Origin: Thiodiazotropha sp040506775
Lineage (GTDB): Bacteria; Pseudomonadota; Gammaproteobacteria; Chromatiales; Chromatiaceae
Length of the DNA: 64,000 bases
NCBI GenBank assembly: GCA_040506775.1
Contig: JBEVWC010000020.1
Location: forward strand, 124,001-188,000
Direction of reading: 5' to 3'
Shown: in pieces, positions 26,737-44,240 of the stretch
Numbering within the stretch: position 1 is the stretch's first letter
How the letters are laid out: every line of letters begins with the position of its first letter
Program-made: the position numbers and the translations under genes
The notes under the pieces: generated by a model
Seen by the model: only the letters and a program-made list of their open reading frames with translations
What the model was told of the DNA's origin: nothing
Databases searched by the model: none

Positions 26737-28833
26737 TTACTGTTTCTTGATGATGGCGTCGGCGATATTGGCCGGCACCTCTGCGTATTTTGAGAATTCC
26801 ATGCTGTAGTTCGCACGACCCTGTGTGGCAGAACGCAGATCGGTTGCGTAGCCAAACATCTCAGAGAGAGGAACTTCCGCGCGAATCTGACGACCTGCCG
26901 GGGAGTCATCCATGCCCTGAACGATACCGCGACGACTGTTCAGGTCACCCATGACGTCACCCATGTACTCCTCGGGTGTGGTCACTTCCACTTTCATGAT
27001 GGGCTCAAGAAGGACCGGACTGGCCTTTTTGGCACCCTCTTTGAAACACATGGAGCCCGCGATCTTAAACGCCATTTCACTTGAGTCGACATCGTGATAG
27101 GAACCGTCATACAGGGTTACCTTGATGTCCACGACAGGATATCCCGCCATTACACCGTTACCCATCGCTTCCTGGACACCCTTGTCAACCGCAGGAATGT
27201 ATTCGCGAGGTACCACACCACCCACGATGGCATTGACGAACTCGTAACCGGCGCCTGGCTCTTGCGGTTCGATTTTCAGGTAAACGTGTCCGAACTGACC
27301 ACGACCACCCGACTGACGAACAAACTTACCTTCCTGCTCAACCAGCTTGCGAATGGTTTCACGATAAGCCACCTGGGGAGCACCCACGTTGGCCTCAACC
27401 TTGAACTCGCGACGCATGCGGTCGACGATGATATCGAGATGCAACTCACCCATGCCGGAGATAATGGTCTGACCCGACTCCTCATCAGAACTGACGCGGA
27501 ACGAGGGATCTTCCTGTGCCAGCTTGGACAGGGCGATACCCATTTTCTCCTGATCGCCTTTGGTCTTCGGCTCTACGGCAACCGAGATAACCGGCTCAGG
27601 GAATTCCATGCGCTCGAGGGTGATCGGACGATCCAGGGCACACAGGGTGTCACCCGTGGTTACATCCTTAAGGCCAACCGCAGCAGCGATATCGCCAGCC
27701 AGCACTTCCTTGATCTCCTCTCGGGAGTTGGAGTGCATCTGCAGGATACGGCCGATACGCTCTTTCTTACTCTTAACCGGGTTGTACACAGAGTCGCCTG
27801 ACTTCAGCACGCCGGAATAAACACGGAAAAAGGTCAGCGTACCGACGAAGGGGTCGGTAGCGATCTTGAACGCCAGAGCCGCAAAAGGCTCTTTGTCATC
27901 TGACAGACGCTTCTCTTCGGTCTCTTCTGCGTCATCCAGGATACCTGAGATCGCCGGCACATCGATGGGAGAAGGCATCACCTCGATAACCTTATCCAGC
28001 ATCGCCTGCACGCCTTTGTTCTTAAACGCGGAACCGCAGGTAACCGGTACAATCTCGAGCTTCAGGGTGCGCACGCGCAGACCCGCAAGGATTTCCTCTT
28101 CGCTGAGATCACCCTCTTCGAGGTATTTCTCCATCAGCTCATCGGAACCCTCCGCAGCGGCCTCGACCATCAGCTCACGCCACTCTTCACAGGTATCCTG
28201 AAGATCGGAGGGGATGTCTGCGTACTCAAACTGAGCACCCATGTTCTCCTCGCTCCACACGATCGACTTCATCTTGATCAGGTCGATGACGCCCTTGAAA
28301 CCGTCCTCTGCGCCCACCGGAACCTGCACAGGCACCGCAACGGCGCCCAGACGCTCTTTCAGCTGCTTGACCACACGAAAGAAGTCCGCGCCCATACGGT
28401 CCATCTTGTTGACGAACGCCATACGGGGGACATTGTATTTGTTGGCCTGACGCCAGACGGTTTCGGACTGGGGCTCGACGCCGCCCACGGCACACAGCAC
28501 GAAGACAGCACCATCGAGTACACGCAGTGAACGCTCCACCTCGATGGTGAAGTCCACGTGTCCGGGGGTATCAATGATATTGAAGCGGTGCTCTGGGAAC
28601 TGCTGTCCCATACCACTCCAGAAACAGGTCGTGGCCGCGGAGGTGATGGTAATACCACGCTCCTGCTCCTGCTCCATCCAGTCCATGGTTGCCGCACCAT
28701 CATGTACCTCACCAATCTTGTGAGAGACACCTGTATAGAAGAGCACACGCTCAGTCGTAGTTGTCTTACCCGCATCAATGTGCGCCATGATGCCGATATT
28801 ACGATAGCGCTCGATAGGAGTTTTCCGTGCCAC
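26737..28833 (-). CDS. fusA: elongation factor G
   Basis: A 698-residue translocase GTPase. The G domain shows AHIDAGKTTTTERVLFYTG, DTPGHVDF and NKMDRMGADF; domain IV includes the GGRGQFGHVYLKIEPQ stretch and the C-terminal domain V ends with the tufA-proximal part. EF-G also recycles ribosomes with RRF. It sits in the str operon 49 bases after rpsG. Confidence 0.99.
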   Translation of the reverse strand: MARKTPIERYRNIGIMAHIDAGKTTTTERVLFYTGVSHKIGEVHDGAATMDWMEQEQERGITITSAATTCFWSGMGQQFPEHRFNIIDTPGHVDFTIEVERSLRVLDGAVFVLCAVGGVEPQSETVWRQANKYNVPRMAFVNKMDRMGADFFRVVKQLKERLGAVAVPVQVPVGAEDGFKGVIDLIKMKSIVWSEENMGAQFEYADIPSDLQDTCEEWRELMVEAAAEGSDELMEKYLEEGDLSEEEILAGLRVRTLKLEIVPVTCGSAFKNKGVQAMLDKVIEVMPSPIDVPAISGILDDAEETEEKRLSDDKEPFAALAFKIATDPFVGTLTFFRVYSGVLKSGDSVYNPVKSKKERIGRILQMHSNSREEIKEVLAGDIAAAVGLKDVTTGDTLCALDRPITLERMEFPEPVISVAVEPKTKGDQEKMGIALSKLAQEDPSFRVSSDEESGQTIISGMGELHLDIIVDRMRREFKVEANVGAPQVAYRETIRKLVEQEGKFVRQSGGRGQFGHVYLKIEPQEPGAGYEFVNAIVGGVVPREYIPAVDKGVQEAMGNGVMAGYPVVDIKVTLYDGSYHDVDSSEMAFKIAGSMCFKEGAKKASPVLLEPIMKVEVTTPEEYMGDVMGDLNSRRGIVQGMDDSPAGRQIRAEVPLSEMFGYATDLRSATQGRANYSMEFSKYAEVPANIADAIIKKQ

Positions 28834-28882
28834 GTTACAAACCTGTTTTTTAAAGAGCTAAAGTTAAGGGTTTAACAATCGC

Positions 28883-29353
28883 TTACCAGCGATAATGCGA
28901 GAATGCCTTGTTCGCCTCAGCCATGCGATGCGTATCATCTTTCTTCTTCACTGCAGCACCCTTGTTCTCGGTGGCATCCAGAAGTTCGCCCGCAAGACGG
29001 TAGGCCATGGATTTCTCGCTGCGTTTGCGCGAGGCATCGATCAGCCAGCGCATGGCCAGGGAGTTACGACGGTTAGGCCGAACCTCGACAGGTACCTGAT
29101 AAGTCGCACCACCAACGCGGCGGGACTTAACCTCGACCAGGGGACGCACGTTCTCGAGCGCAGTCTCAAGATGATCCAGCGGCTCGCCACCGCGCTTTGC
29201 AACAACGCTATCCAGGGCGCCGTAAAGGATCTTCTCTGCGACAGACTTTTTACCGTCCTGCATCACCATATTGATGAATTTGGCCAGCAGTTTACTTCCG
29301 TATTTGGGATCCGGCAGGGCTTCACGCCGTGCTGCAACTCGTCTTCTTGGCAT
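28883..29353 (-). CDS. rpsG: 30S ribosomal protein S7
   Basis: A 156-residue S7 starting MPRRRVAARREALPDPKYGS, with the ALDSVVAKRGGEPLDHLETA and RWLIDASRKRSEKSMAYRLA helices. S7 starts assembly of the 30S head and in E. coli represses the str operon from the rpsL-rpsG gap; that gap is 43 bases here. Confidence 0.99.
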   Translation of the reverse strand: MPRRRVAARREALPDPKYGSKLLAKFINMVMQDGKKSVAEKILYGALDSVVAKRGGEPLDHLETALENVRPLVEVKSRRVGGATYQVPVEVRPNRRNSLAMRWLIDASRKRSEKSMAYRLAGELLDATENKGAAVKKKDDTHRMAEANKAFSHYRW

Positions 29354-29396
29354 TGCTCTATCTCAAACCTGTTGATTTATGTCTGACCCGCAGGCC

Positions 29397-29771
29397 TTAT
29401 CCTTTCGGCCGCTTCGCGCCGTACTTGGAACGCGCTTGACGCCGCTTCTCGACACCTGAGGTATCCAGGCTGCCGCGGACGACGTGATAGCGAACACCCG
29501 GCAAGTCCTTCACACGACCACCACGAATCAGCACCACCGAGTGCTCCTGGAGGTTGTGGCCTTCACCACCGATATAGCTGGATACCTCATAGCCGTTGGT
29601 CAAACGGACACGAGCCACCTTACGCAGTGCTGAGTTAGGCTTTTTCGGTGTGGTCGTGTAGACACGGGTGCACACACCGCGACGCTGCGGGCAGGCTTCC
29701 AGTGCCGGCACGTTACTCTTTTGGACTTTTCTCTTCCTGGGCTTACGCACCAGCTGGTTAATTGTCGCCAT
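29397..29771 (-). CDS. rpsL: 30S ribosomal protein S12
   Basis: A 124-residue S12, the decoding-centre protein. The loops where streptomycin resistance mutations occur read TTPKKPNSALRK and GRVKDLPGVRYH, the wild-type sensitive form. It opens the str operon; a consensus promoter and a long leader lie upstream. Confidence 0.99.
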   Translation of the reverse strand: MATINQLVRKPRKRKVQKSNVPALEACPQRRGVCTRVYTTTPKKPNSALRKVARVRLTNGYEVSSYIGGEGHNLQEHSVVLIRGGRVKDLPGVRYHVVRGSLDTSGVEKRRQARSKYGAKRPKG

Positions 29772-29932
29772 CTATTCCGTCTCCAGGGACGTTCTCATCG
29801 CTATTTGCATAAAAAAGCCAGAGACAGGCCCATCGCCGTCTATAAAACAGCAAAACCAGGGCAGCTCGGTATCTCAGGCTTGAATATCGTTACCCAACAA
29901 CGCCTTAGTCTGGCACTTTGGGTATCAGAAAC

Positions 29933-29958
29933 GACAGGCCGGCATGGGCCGGCCTGTC
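29933..29958 (-). promoter_or_regulatory. GC-rich hairpin at the 5' end of the rpsL leader
   Basis: GACAGGCCGGC (29933-29943) and GCCGGCCTGTC (29948-29958) form a perfect 11-base stem with a 4-base loop. It begins a few bases after the expected start of the rpsL transcript and lies downstream of rpoC. No good T run follows, so it may be a weak terminator for rpoBC read-through, a processing site, or a 5' stabilising structure. Confidence 0.6.
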
Positions 29959-29970
29959 CAAGGAGCGCGC

Positions 29971-29999
29971 ATTCTATGCCCACTCCTCCCCCGTGTCAA
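29971..29999 (-). promoter_or_regulatory. sigma-70 promoter of the str operon (rpsL)
   Basis: On the minus strand TTGACA (29999-29994), a 17-base spacer and TAGAAT (29976-29971) give a perfect -35 and a one-mismatch -10. The predicted transcript start near 29964 leaves a leader of about 190 bases before rpsL. The -35 begins 28 bases after the rpoC stop. Confidence 0.85.
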
Positions 30000-30026
30000 G
30001 GGTGTCTCAGTAATCCTACAGGGATA

Positions 30027-34241
<4,215 letters not shown>

Positions 34242-34283
34242 GATCGTCTCTCCTGCATTCGGTTACTGACCAGTGTCAGCGCT

Positions 34284-38360
<4,077 letters not shown>

Positions 38361-38507
38361 GCTGCCATCCCTCAGTGTCATAGGCTTGGTAGTATCGATG
38401 CCGGGAGCAAGCCCCGTCATCGCCTCAAACTATTGCCTGACTTGCTTTACCAGACTCAGGCAGCCTGGCGTCCTGTTTTCCGAGTCAGTTCAGACTTGGG
38501 CGACAAG

Positions 38508-38545
38508 CGGGAAAAGGCCGGTGGCATAACGCCACCAGCCTTACC
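38508..38545 (-). terminator. rplL-rpoB attenuator
   Basis: AAGGC (38514-38518) plus GGTGGC (38520-38525) pair with GCCACC (38531-38536) plus GCCTT (38538-38542) around a 5-base loop, with one mismatch. On the minus strand the hairpin is followed by TTTT. It lies 37 bases after the rplL stop, the same place as the partial terminator that lowers rpoBC expression relative to rplJL in E. coli. Confidence 0.8.
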
Positions 38546-38578
38546 CGAGCCTGTCGTCGGACGGCTAAGACGAGAATC

Positions 38579-38959
38579 TTATTTGATCTCGACTTTAGCG
38601 CCAGCCTCTTCAAGCTGCTTCTTGGCGTCTTCGGCTTCGTCCTTGCTGACACCTTCCTTCAGCGTGGAGGGAGCGCCTTCGACAGCATCTTTAGCCTCTT
38701 TGAGGCCCAGACCGGTCAGAGCGCGAACAGCCTTGATGACGGCGATCTTGTTACCGCCGATTTCAGCCAGAACCACGTCGAACTCAGTTTTCTCTTCAGC
38801 GGCGGCATCTGCACCACCCGCGGCGGCAGCCGGGGCAGCAGCCACTGCGGCAGCAGCAGTCACACCGAATTTTTCTTCCATTGCCTCAATCAATGCGACA
38901 ACGTCCATCACAGACATCTCGGCAATTGCGTCGAGAATTTCTTCTTTAGAAACGGCCAT
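38579..38959 (-). CDS. rplL: 50S ribosomal protein L7/L12
   Basis: A 126-residue stalk protein: N-terminal dimerisation domain, an alanine-rich hinge (residues 36-55) and the C-terminal domain with KIAVIKAVRALTGLGLKEAK that recruits elongation factors. The gene is 59 bases after rplJ. Confidence 0.99.
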   Translation of the reverse strand: MAVSKEEILDAIAEMSVMDVVALIEAMEEKFGVTAAAAVAAAPAAAAGGADAAAEEKTEFDVVLAEIGGNKIAVIKAVRALTGLGLKEAKDAVEGAPSTLKEGVSKDEAEDAKKQLEEAGAKVEIK

Positions 38960-39018
38960 GAATTACTCCAAAAAAATAGTTAGCACGATAACTTCGTGAA
39001 AATTGATGATTAAGCCGA

Positions 39019-39546
39019 TCAGGCTGCCTCTTTGGCATCCTTGATCGCTGCCACAGTCCGGACGAGTTTGCCAGGCACCTCTTTCATGGTGCGAGCCAAC
39101 TTCTCGACGGGTGCCTTCATGACCGCCATCAGCATGCTGATAGCCTGATCGTAAGTAGGCATCTTGGCCAGGGTTTCAAGCTCGGACGGCGCAAGCATCT
39201 TGCCGCCGATGGAAACCATCTTGACCTCGAGGAGTTTATGGTCTTTGGCAAAGTCCTTGATGACACGTGCGGCGCAACCCGGATCTTCCTGCGAAAAGGC
39301 CAGGAGCAAAGGCCCCGTCAACCCTTCCTGCATGCAGGCAAATTCGGTGTTCTCAAGTGCACGTTTGGCCAGGGTGTTCCTGACTACTCGCAGGTAGACA
39401 CCGTTGTTGCGCGCTTCGCGACGCAACAGGGTCATCTGCTCGACAGTCAGGCCTCGGTACTCTGCCGCTACTGCGGAGAGTGCCTTGCTGGCCACGTCAT
39501 TGACTTCGGCAACGATGGCTTTCTTCTGCTCAAGATTGAGTGCCAA
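39019..39546 (-). CDS. rplJ: 50S ribosomal protein L10
   Basis: The protein family begins (M)ALNLEQKKAIVAEV. No ATG fits; a TTG at 39546 sits exactly there, preceded at 8 bases by a perfect AGGAGG (39560-39555). This gives 175 residues. The upstream ATG of the longest frame has no such site and lies in the leader. L10 anchors L7/L12 to the stalk and, as a complex with it, represses its own mRNA through the leader upstream. Confidence 0.95.
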   Translation of the reverse strand: MALNLEQKKAIVAEVNDVASKALSAVAAEYRGLTVEQMTLLRREARNNGVYLRVVRNTLAKRALENTEFACMQEGLTGPLLLAFSQEDPGCAARVIKDFAKDHKLLEVKMVSIGGKMLAPSELETLAKMPTYDQAISMLMAVMKAPVEKLARTMKEVPGKLVRTVAAIKDAKEAA

Positions 39547-39595
39547 AATCGCTACCTCCTGATAATGGGAAAGTTTAGGTTTCCCGTAACAAAAC

Positions 39596-39615
39596 GGTGG
39601 CATCATATTGCCACC
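39596..39615 (-). promoter_or_regulatory. hairpin before rplJ
   Basis: GGTGGCA (39596-39602) and TGCCACC (39609-39615) form a 7-base stem with a 6-base loop, about 50 bases upstream of the rplJ TTG. It lies downstream of the conserved L10 leader core and may take part in the structural switch that hides the start. Confidence 0.45.
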
Positions 39616-39649
39616 ACCTAACGTACGCCATCACCAGGACAAAACCTGA

Positions 39650-39735
39650 TTGGGGGCGCTCCGTCTGCGCAGGCGATCATTAAGCATGCAACATGCACCT
39701 GCGGTCTTTGACAGCACCGGAATACCGGCACCCCA
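39650..39735 (-). ncRNA. L10 leader (ribosomal-protein autoregulatory element)
   Basis: The minus strand reads CAAAGACCGCAGGTGC followed by CTTAATGATCGCCTGCGCAG and ACGG, which matches from memory the conserved core of the E. coli rplJ leader (CAAAGACCGUAGGUGC, CUUAAU, CGCCUGCGUAGACGG). CGCAGG pairs with CCTGCG to close the binding stem. A complex of L10 and L7/L12 binds this element to repress rplJL translation. The exact borders are approximate. Confidence 0.85.
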
Positions 39736-39742
39736 AAGTTCG

Positions 39743-39781
39743 AAAAGGGCCACCCGGACAGTTATTCCGCCGGGTTGACCC
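39743..39781 (-). terminator. rplA-rplJ attenuator-like hairpin
   Basis: ACCCGG (39752-39757) pairs with CCGGGT (39770-39775), extended by an imperfect stem that ends in GGG (39747-39749) with CCC (39779-39781). On the minus strand it is followed by TTTT (39746-39743). It starts 13 bases after the rplA stop and could end part of the rplKA transcripts. Confidence 0.6.
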
Positions 39782-39794
39782 TTGTGCTGCCGAA

Positions 39795-40490
39795 TCAGAT
39801 CGACAGACTGGTTTGATCGATTGCCAGACCCGGACCCATGGTCGAAGAGACTGTCACCTTTCTCAGGTAAACGCCTTTCGCAGAACTCGGCTTGGCCTTG
39901 ACCAGCGCCACCAGCAGGGACTCGAGATTCTCTTTCAACTTCTGAGGCTCGAAATCCACCTTACCGATGGAGCAATGAATGATACCCGCCTTGTCGGTCC
40001 GATAACGAACCTGACCGGCTTTGGCATTTTGTACCGCCTGGGCGACGTCCGGGGTCACGGTACCAACCTTAGGGTTGGGCATCAGACCACGGGGACCCAG
40101 AATCTGACCCAGTTGACCGACGATCCGCATCGCATCCGGAGACGCGATCACCACATCGAAATTCATGTTGCCAGCCTTGATGTCGTCGGCGAGATCTTCA
40201 AATCCCACCACGTCGGCACCCGCTTCTTTGGCCGCATCAGCATTCGCGCCCTGGGCGAAAACCGCCACACGAACGGTCTTACCGGTTCCGTGCGGCAGCA
40301 CGGAGGCGCCACGAACGACCTGGTCCGATTTACGGGCATCAACACCGAGGTTGACGCTGACGTCGATCGACTCGGGAAATTTGACGCTGGAAATCTCTTT
40401 CAGCAGGACAAAGGCCTCTTCGGCCGGATGCAGTTTGCCGCGTTCAACTTTCTCGCGAATCGCTTTTGCACGTTTCGACAACTTAGCCAT
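39795..40490 (-). CDS. rplA: 50S ribosomal protein L1
   Basis: A 231-residue L1 starting MAKLSKRAKAIREKVERGK, with the rRNA-binding motif LGPRGLMPNPKVGTVTPDVA. L1 moves deacylated tRNA out of the E site, and in E. coli represses rplKA translation. It follows rplK by three bases. Confidence 0.99.
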   Translation of the reverse strand: MAKLSKRAKAIREKVERGKLHPAEEAFVLLKEISSVKFPESIDVSVNLGVDARKSDQVVRGASVLPHGTGKTVRVAVFAQGANADAAKEAGADVVGFEDLADDIKAGNMNFDVVIASPDAMRIVGQLGQILGPRGLMPNPKVGTVTPDVAQAVQNAKAGQVRYRTDKAGIIHCSIGKVDFEPQKLKENLESLLVALVKAKPSSAKGVYLRKVTVSSTMGPGLAIDQTSLSI

Positions 40491-40493
40491 GAT

Positions 40494-40928
40494 TTATTCC
40501 ACCCCTTCGACGTTCAAACCCATCTGACGTGCACTGCCCGCAATGGTGCGCACTGCAGCATCCATATCGGATGCCGTCAGATCAGGCATTTTCTGGGTTG
40601 CGATGTCTTCGAGCTGCTGACGGGTTACCGTTCCCACCTTGGTGGTGTTCGGGGTCGGGCTGCCTTTGGGCAGACCGAGCGCCTTCTTCAGCAGCACGGA
40701 CGCCGGAGGCGTTTTAGTGATGAAGGTAAAGGATCGATCACTGTAGACCGTGATCACGACAGGGATCGGAAGGCCTTTCTCCAGAGTCTGGGTCTTCGCA
40801 TTGAAGGCCTTGCAGAATTCCATGATGTTTACGCCGTGCTGGCCCAGGGCAGGACCTACCGGCGGACTGGGATTGGCTTCACCCGCTTTCACCTGAAGCT
40901 TGATGTAAGCCATTATCTTCTTTGCCAT
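40494..40928 (-). CDS. rplK: 50S ribosomal protein L11
   Basis: A 144-residue L11 starting MAKKIMAYIKLQVKAGEANP, with the proline-rich PSPPVGPALGQHGVNIMEFC switch helix region and the C-terminal rRNA-binding domain. L11 forms the GTPase-associated centre and is required for RelA activation. The 135-base gap upstream contains a small hairpin (41016-41035). Confidence 0.99.
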   Translation of the reverse strand: MAKKIMAYIKLQVKAGEANPSPPVGPALGQHGVNIMEFCKAFNAKTQTLEKGLPIPVVITVYSDRSFTFITKTPPASVLLKKALGLPKGSPTPNTTKVGTVTRQQLEDIATQKMPDLTASDMDAAVRTIAGSARQMGLNVEGVE

Positions 40929-41015
40929 GATTACCTCGTCTCCGGGTCCAAACGCCTTGGAATCTCACCTCGGCTCCCCGTCAGTTGCCAATGATTGCCG
41001 TAAGTTCACTGACTT

Positions 41016-41035
41016 TCTGCGGGCAACTCCGCAGA
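41016..41035 (-). promoter_or_regulatory. hairpin in the rplK leader
   Basis: TCTGCGG (41016-41022) and CCGCAGA (41029-41035) make a 7-base stem with a 6-base loop between nusG and rplK. A second short stem, TCCAA/TTGGA, lies nearer the rplK start. In E. coli L1 binds this leader; whether either stem is the L1 site is not clear. Confidence 0.35.
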
Positions 41036-41063
41036 CCGGCAACCGGATATGCAGGGGTCTTAA

Positions 41064-41597
41064 TTAACCCTTTTCAACCTGACCGAACTCCAGGTCCACC
41101 GGAGTGGAACGGCCGAAGATCAGCACAGAAACCTTGAGGCGGCTCTTTTCATAGTCCACCTCTTCAACCACGCCGGTGAAGTCATTGAACGGACCATCAA
41201 TAACCCGAACCACCTCACCCGGCTCAAACAGGACTTTCGGCCGCGGCTTCTCGACACCCTCCTGCACACGCTGCAGGATGGCATTTGCCTCTTTCTCCGA
41301 AATCGGTGCCGGCCGATCGCCGGTGCCGCCAATGAAACCCATGACCTTCGGCACATCCTTCACCAGGTGCCAGGTCTCATCGGTCATTTCCATCTGCACG
41401 AGCACATAACCGGGAAAAAACTTGCGTTCGCTTTTCCGCTGCTGCCCGGCCCGCATCTCGACCACCTCCTCGGTGGGTACGAGAATTTCACCGAATTTGT
41501 CCTGCATGTCATAGCGCTCGACCCGTTCTTTGAGGGAGCGCTGAACCTGGGACTCAAATCCGGAATAGGCGTGCACTACATACCAACGCATAGCCAT
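41064..41597 (-). CDS. nusG: transcription termination/antitermination protein NusG
   Basis: A 177-residue NusG. The NGN domain begins MAMRWYVVHAYSGFESQVQR and includes FPGYVLVQMEM; the C-terminal KOW domain has GEVVRVIDGPFNDFTGVVEE. It binds RNA polymerase and couples it to Rho or to S10 on the ribosome. It follows secE by 11 bases. Confidence 0.99.
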   Translation of the reverse strand: MAMRWYVVHAYSGFESQVQRSLKERVERYDMQDKFGEILVPTEEVVEMRAGQQRKSERKFFPGYVLVQMEMTDETWHLVKDVPKVMGFIGGTGDRPAPISEKEANAILQRVQEGVEKPRPKVLFEPGEVVRVIDGPFNDFTGVVEEVDYEKSRLKVSVLIFGRSTPVDLEFGQVEKG

Positions 41598-41608
41598 GTC
41601 ACGTCTCC

Positions 41609-41980
41609 TTAAGCCCCAGTCAAAGCACGAAGTATTGCACCCAGCATCATATCGAAGAGCCAGAGCACAATACCCATCAACAGAACCATCACAAACACGA
41701 TGAGGGTAGTCTGCATGGTTTCCTGACGGCTGGGCCAGACCACCTTGCGCACCTCCATCCTGGATGCCGAGGCAAAATCCCAGATGGTACGGCCAACCGC
41801 CGTCTGATAGGCCAGCAGCGTTGCCGCCCCGATCAGCACCAGCAGACCCAGCACGCGCAACAATTGGGAATAACCATCCAAATAGTAGAAGCCGACAATC
41901 GCTCCCACGATAATCCCCACCGCGAGTATTAACTTCACGGTATCGAGACCGGATGCCTCCACCTGGGATTTTCCATTCAT
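41609..41980 (-). CDS. secE: protein translocase subunit SecE
   Basis: The open frame extends into the tRNA-Trp gene, but the start MNGKSQVEASGLDT at 41980 gives a proper protein of 123 residues. It has three membrane helices (the E. coli type) and the conserved cytoplasmic amphipathic motif EVRKVVWPSRQETMQTTLIV. It clamps SecY in the translocon. Confidence 0.97.
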   Translation of the reverse strand: MNGKSQVEASGLDTVKLILAVGIIVGAIVGFYYLDGYSQLLRVLGLLVLIGAATLLAYQTAVGRTIWDFASASRMEVRKVVWPSRQETMQTTLIVFVMVLLMGIVLWLFDMMLGAILRALTGA

Positions 41981-42001
41981 AGTTCTGTTTGCCGGATTAA
42001 A

Positions 42002-42077
42002 TGGCAGGCCAAGAGGGAATCGAACCCCCAACCTGCGGTTTTGGAGACCGCTGCTCTACCAATTGAGCTATTGGCCT
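42002..42077 (-). tRNA. tRNA-Trp (CCA anticodon)
   Basis: Seventy-six bases with encoded CCA fold into a cloverleaf: acceptor AGGCCAA/TTGGCCT, D-arm AGCTCAATTGGTAGAGC, anticodon loop with CCA, and T-arm GGGGGTTCGATTCCC. It lies between tufB and secE, as in Pseudomonas. Confidence 0.98.
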
Positions 42078-42079
42078 AA

Positions 42080-42117
42080 AAATATCAAAGCGGGGTTGGC
42101 CCAAAAGCCAGCCCCGC
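42080..42117 (-). terminator. tufB-distal terminator/attenuator hairpin
   Basis: GCGGGGTTGGC (42090-42100) pairs with GCCAGCCCCGC (42107-42117) with a single wobble pair, around a 6-base loop. On the minus strand it is followed by TTTGATATTTTT, ending three bases before tRNA-Trp. It should terminate a part of the tufB transcripts and separate them from tRNA-Trp-secE-nusG. Confidence 0.75.
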
Positions 42118-42125
42118 GTACTACC

Positions 42126-42137
42126 TTATCGAGGAAG

Positions 42138-42148
<11 letters not shown>
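42126..42148 (-). repeat. inverted repeat around the tufB stop codon
   Basis: TTATCGAG (42126-42133) and CTCGATAA (42141-42148) form a perfect 8-base inverted repeat whose 7-base loop contains the tufB stop codon (42138-42140). The tufA copy has only the coding-side arm, so the second arm is specific to this locus. Confidence 0.6.
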
Positions 42149-43328
<1,180 letters not shown>

Positions 43329-43400
43329 GAGTGTTCTCCAGGTTCTCTATTGCATAAAGACAAATTCGCGCGCTTCCGCACGCCGTTTCAATTACCGAAC

Positions 43401-43476
43401 TGGAGCCCAGAAGCAGATTTGAACTGCCGACCTCACCCTTACCAAGGGTGTGCTCTACCAACTGAGCTATCTGGGC
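43401..43476 (-). tRNA. tRNA-Thr (GGT anticodon)
   Basis: Seventy-six bases with encoded CCA. The acceptor stem is GCCCAGA/TCTGGGC, the anticodon loop contains GGT (CCCTTGGTAAGGG), and the T-arm has GTTCAAAT. It is the tRNA directly before tufB, equivalent to thrT of E. coli. Confidence 0.98.
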
Positions 43477-43612
43477 ATAAACTTGTTGTTTTCGGCGCTC
43501 CCGCCGAGGTTGCACCGCCTGCACAATCTCCGATCACCAGACAGAACAAACGGCGACGCCGTAACCGACACCGCCGTAACCGGGCCAACCCATTCAGCCA
43601 GCCCTTATCAAA

Positions 43613-43686
43613 TGGAGCGGGTGATGGGAATCGAACCCACGTATTCAGCTTGGAAGGCTGAAGTTCTACCATTGAACTACACCCGC
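43613..43686 (-). tRNA. tRNA-Gly (TCC anticodon)
   Basis: Seventy-four bases with encoded CCA. Acceptor GCGGGTG/CACCCGC, anticodon TCC in the loop CTTCCAA, T-arm GTGGGTTCGATTCCCAT. It is equivalent to glyT in the tRNA-tufB operon. Confidence 0.98.
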
Positions 43687-43884
43687 GCTGCCAAGCGATG
43701 CTTCGCCGGATCGTTACAGAACCGCTACAGTTCTTTCGATCGGATTACCTGCCCGAGGCAGACGGCGACGCTTCGAAACCGCACGCGATTTCACTGAACC
43801 TTCAACCGGTTCCACCCCTGCCTGCACGCACCGCAAGGATGATTCCGAAACCACTGCGCAGCCATCCGCAGGTCTCGGCAAATT

Positions 43885-43969
43885 TGGTGGAGGGGGGAGG
43901 ATTCGAACCTCCGAAGGCGGAGCCGTCAGATTTACAGTCTGATCCCTTTGGCCACTCGGGAACCCCTCC
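43885..43969 (-). tRNA. tRNA-Tyr (GTA anticodon)
   Basis: Eighty-five bases with encoded CCA and the long variable arm of a class II tRNA. Acceptor GGAGGGG/CCCCTCC, anticodon GTA in CTGTAAA. It is the first gene of the tRNA-tufB operon; a second threonine tRNA (thrU of E. coli) is absent. Confidence 0.98.
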
Positions 43970-43984
43970 TAGCGAGAGCCGGGC

Positions 43985-44013
43985 ATTCTGACGCCTCGAC
44001 CTGCTAAAGTCAA
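43985..44013 (-). promoter_or_regulatory. sigma-70 promoter of the tRNA-tufB operon
   Basis: TTGACT (44013-44008), a 17-base spacer and CAGAAT (43990-43985) form a strong promoter, followed by the GC-rich discriminator GCCCGGC. That discriminator is typical of stable-RNA promoters under ppGpp control. tRNA-Tyr starts 16 bases after the -10 box, so the 5' leader is very short. Confidence 0.85.
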
Positions 44014-44240
44014 TACAACATTCCAAAGATTTTTTTGTCTACAGGATCCACGGGCAACACATGATCTGATTTGATCCAGTCAGGCTCATAAACCCAGATC
44101 ATGCGGTTACCCGAGGGTTTGCCTTTTTGCCTTCAGTACCCCATATTGCGGCAATCGACAGCTCAAGAATCGACGAGGTCCCTTGACCTACAACCGGAGC
44201 GGCGCACTGCTGCCGGCTCCAGGGAAACACTGCCATACCC

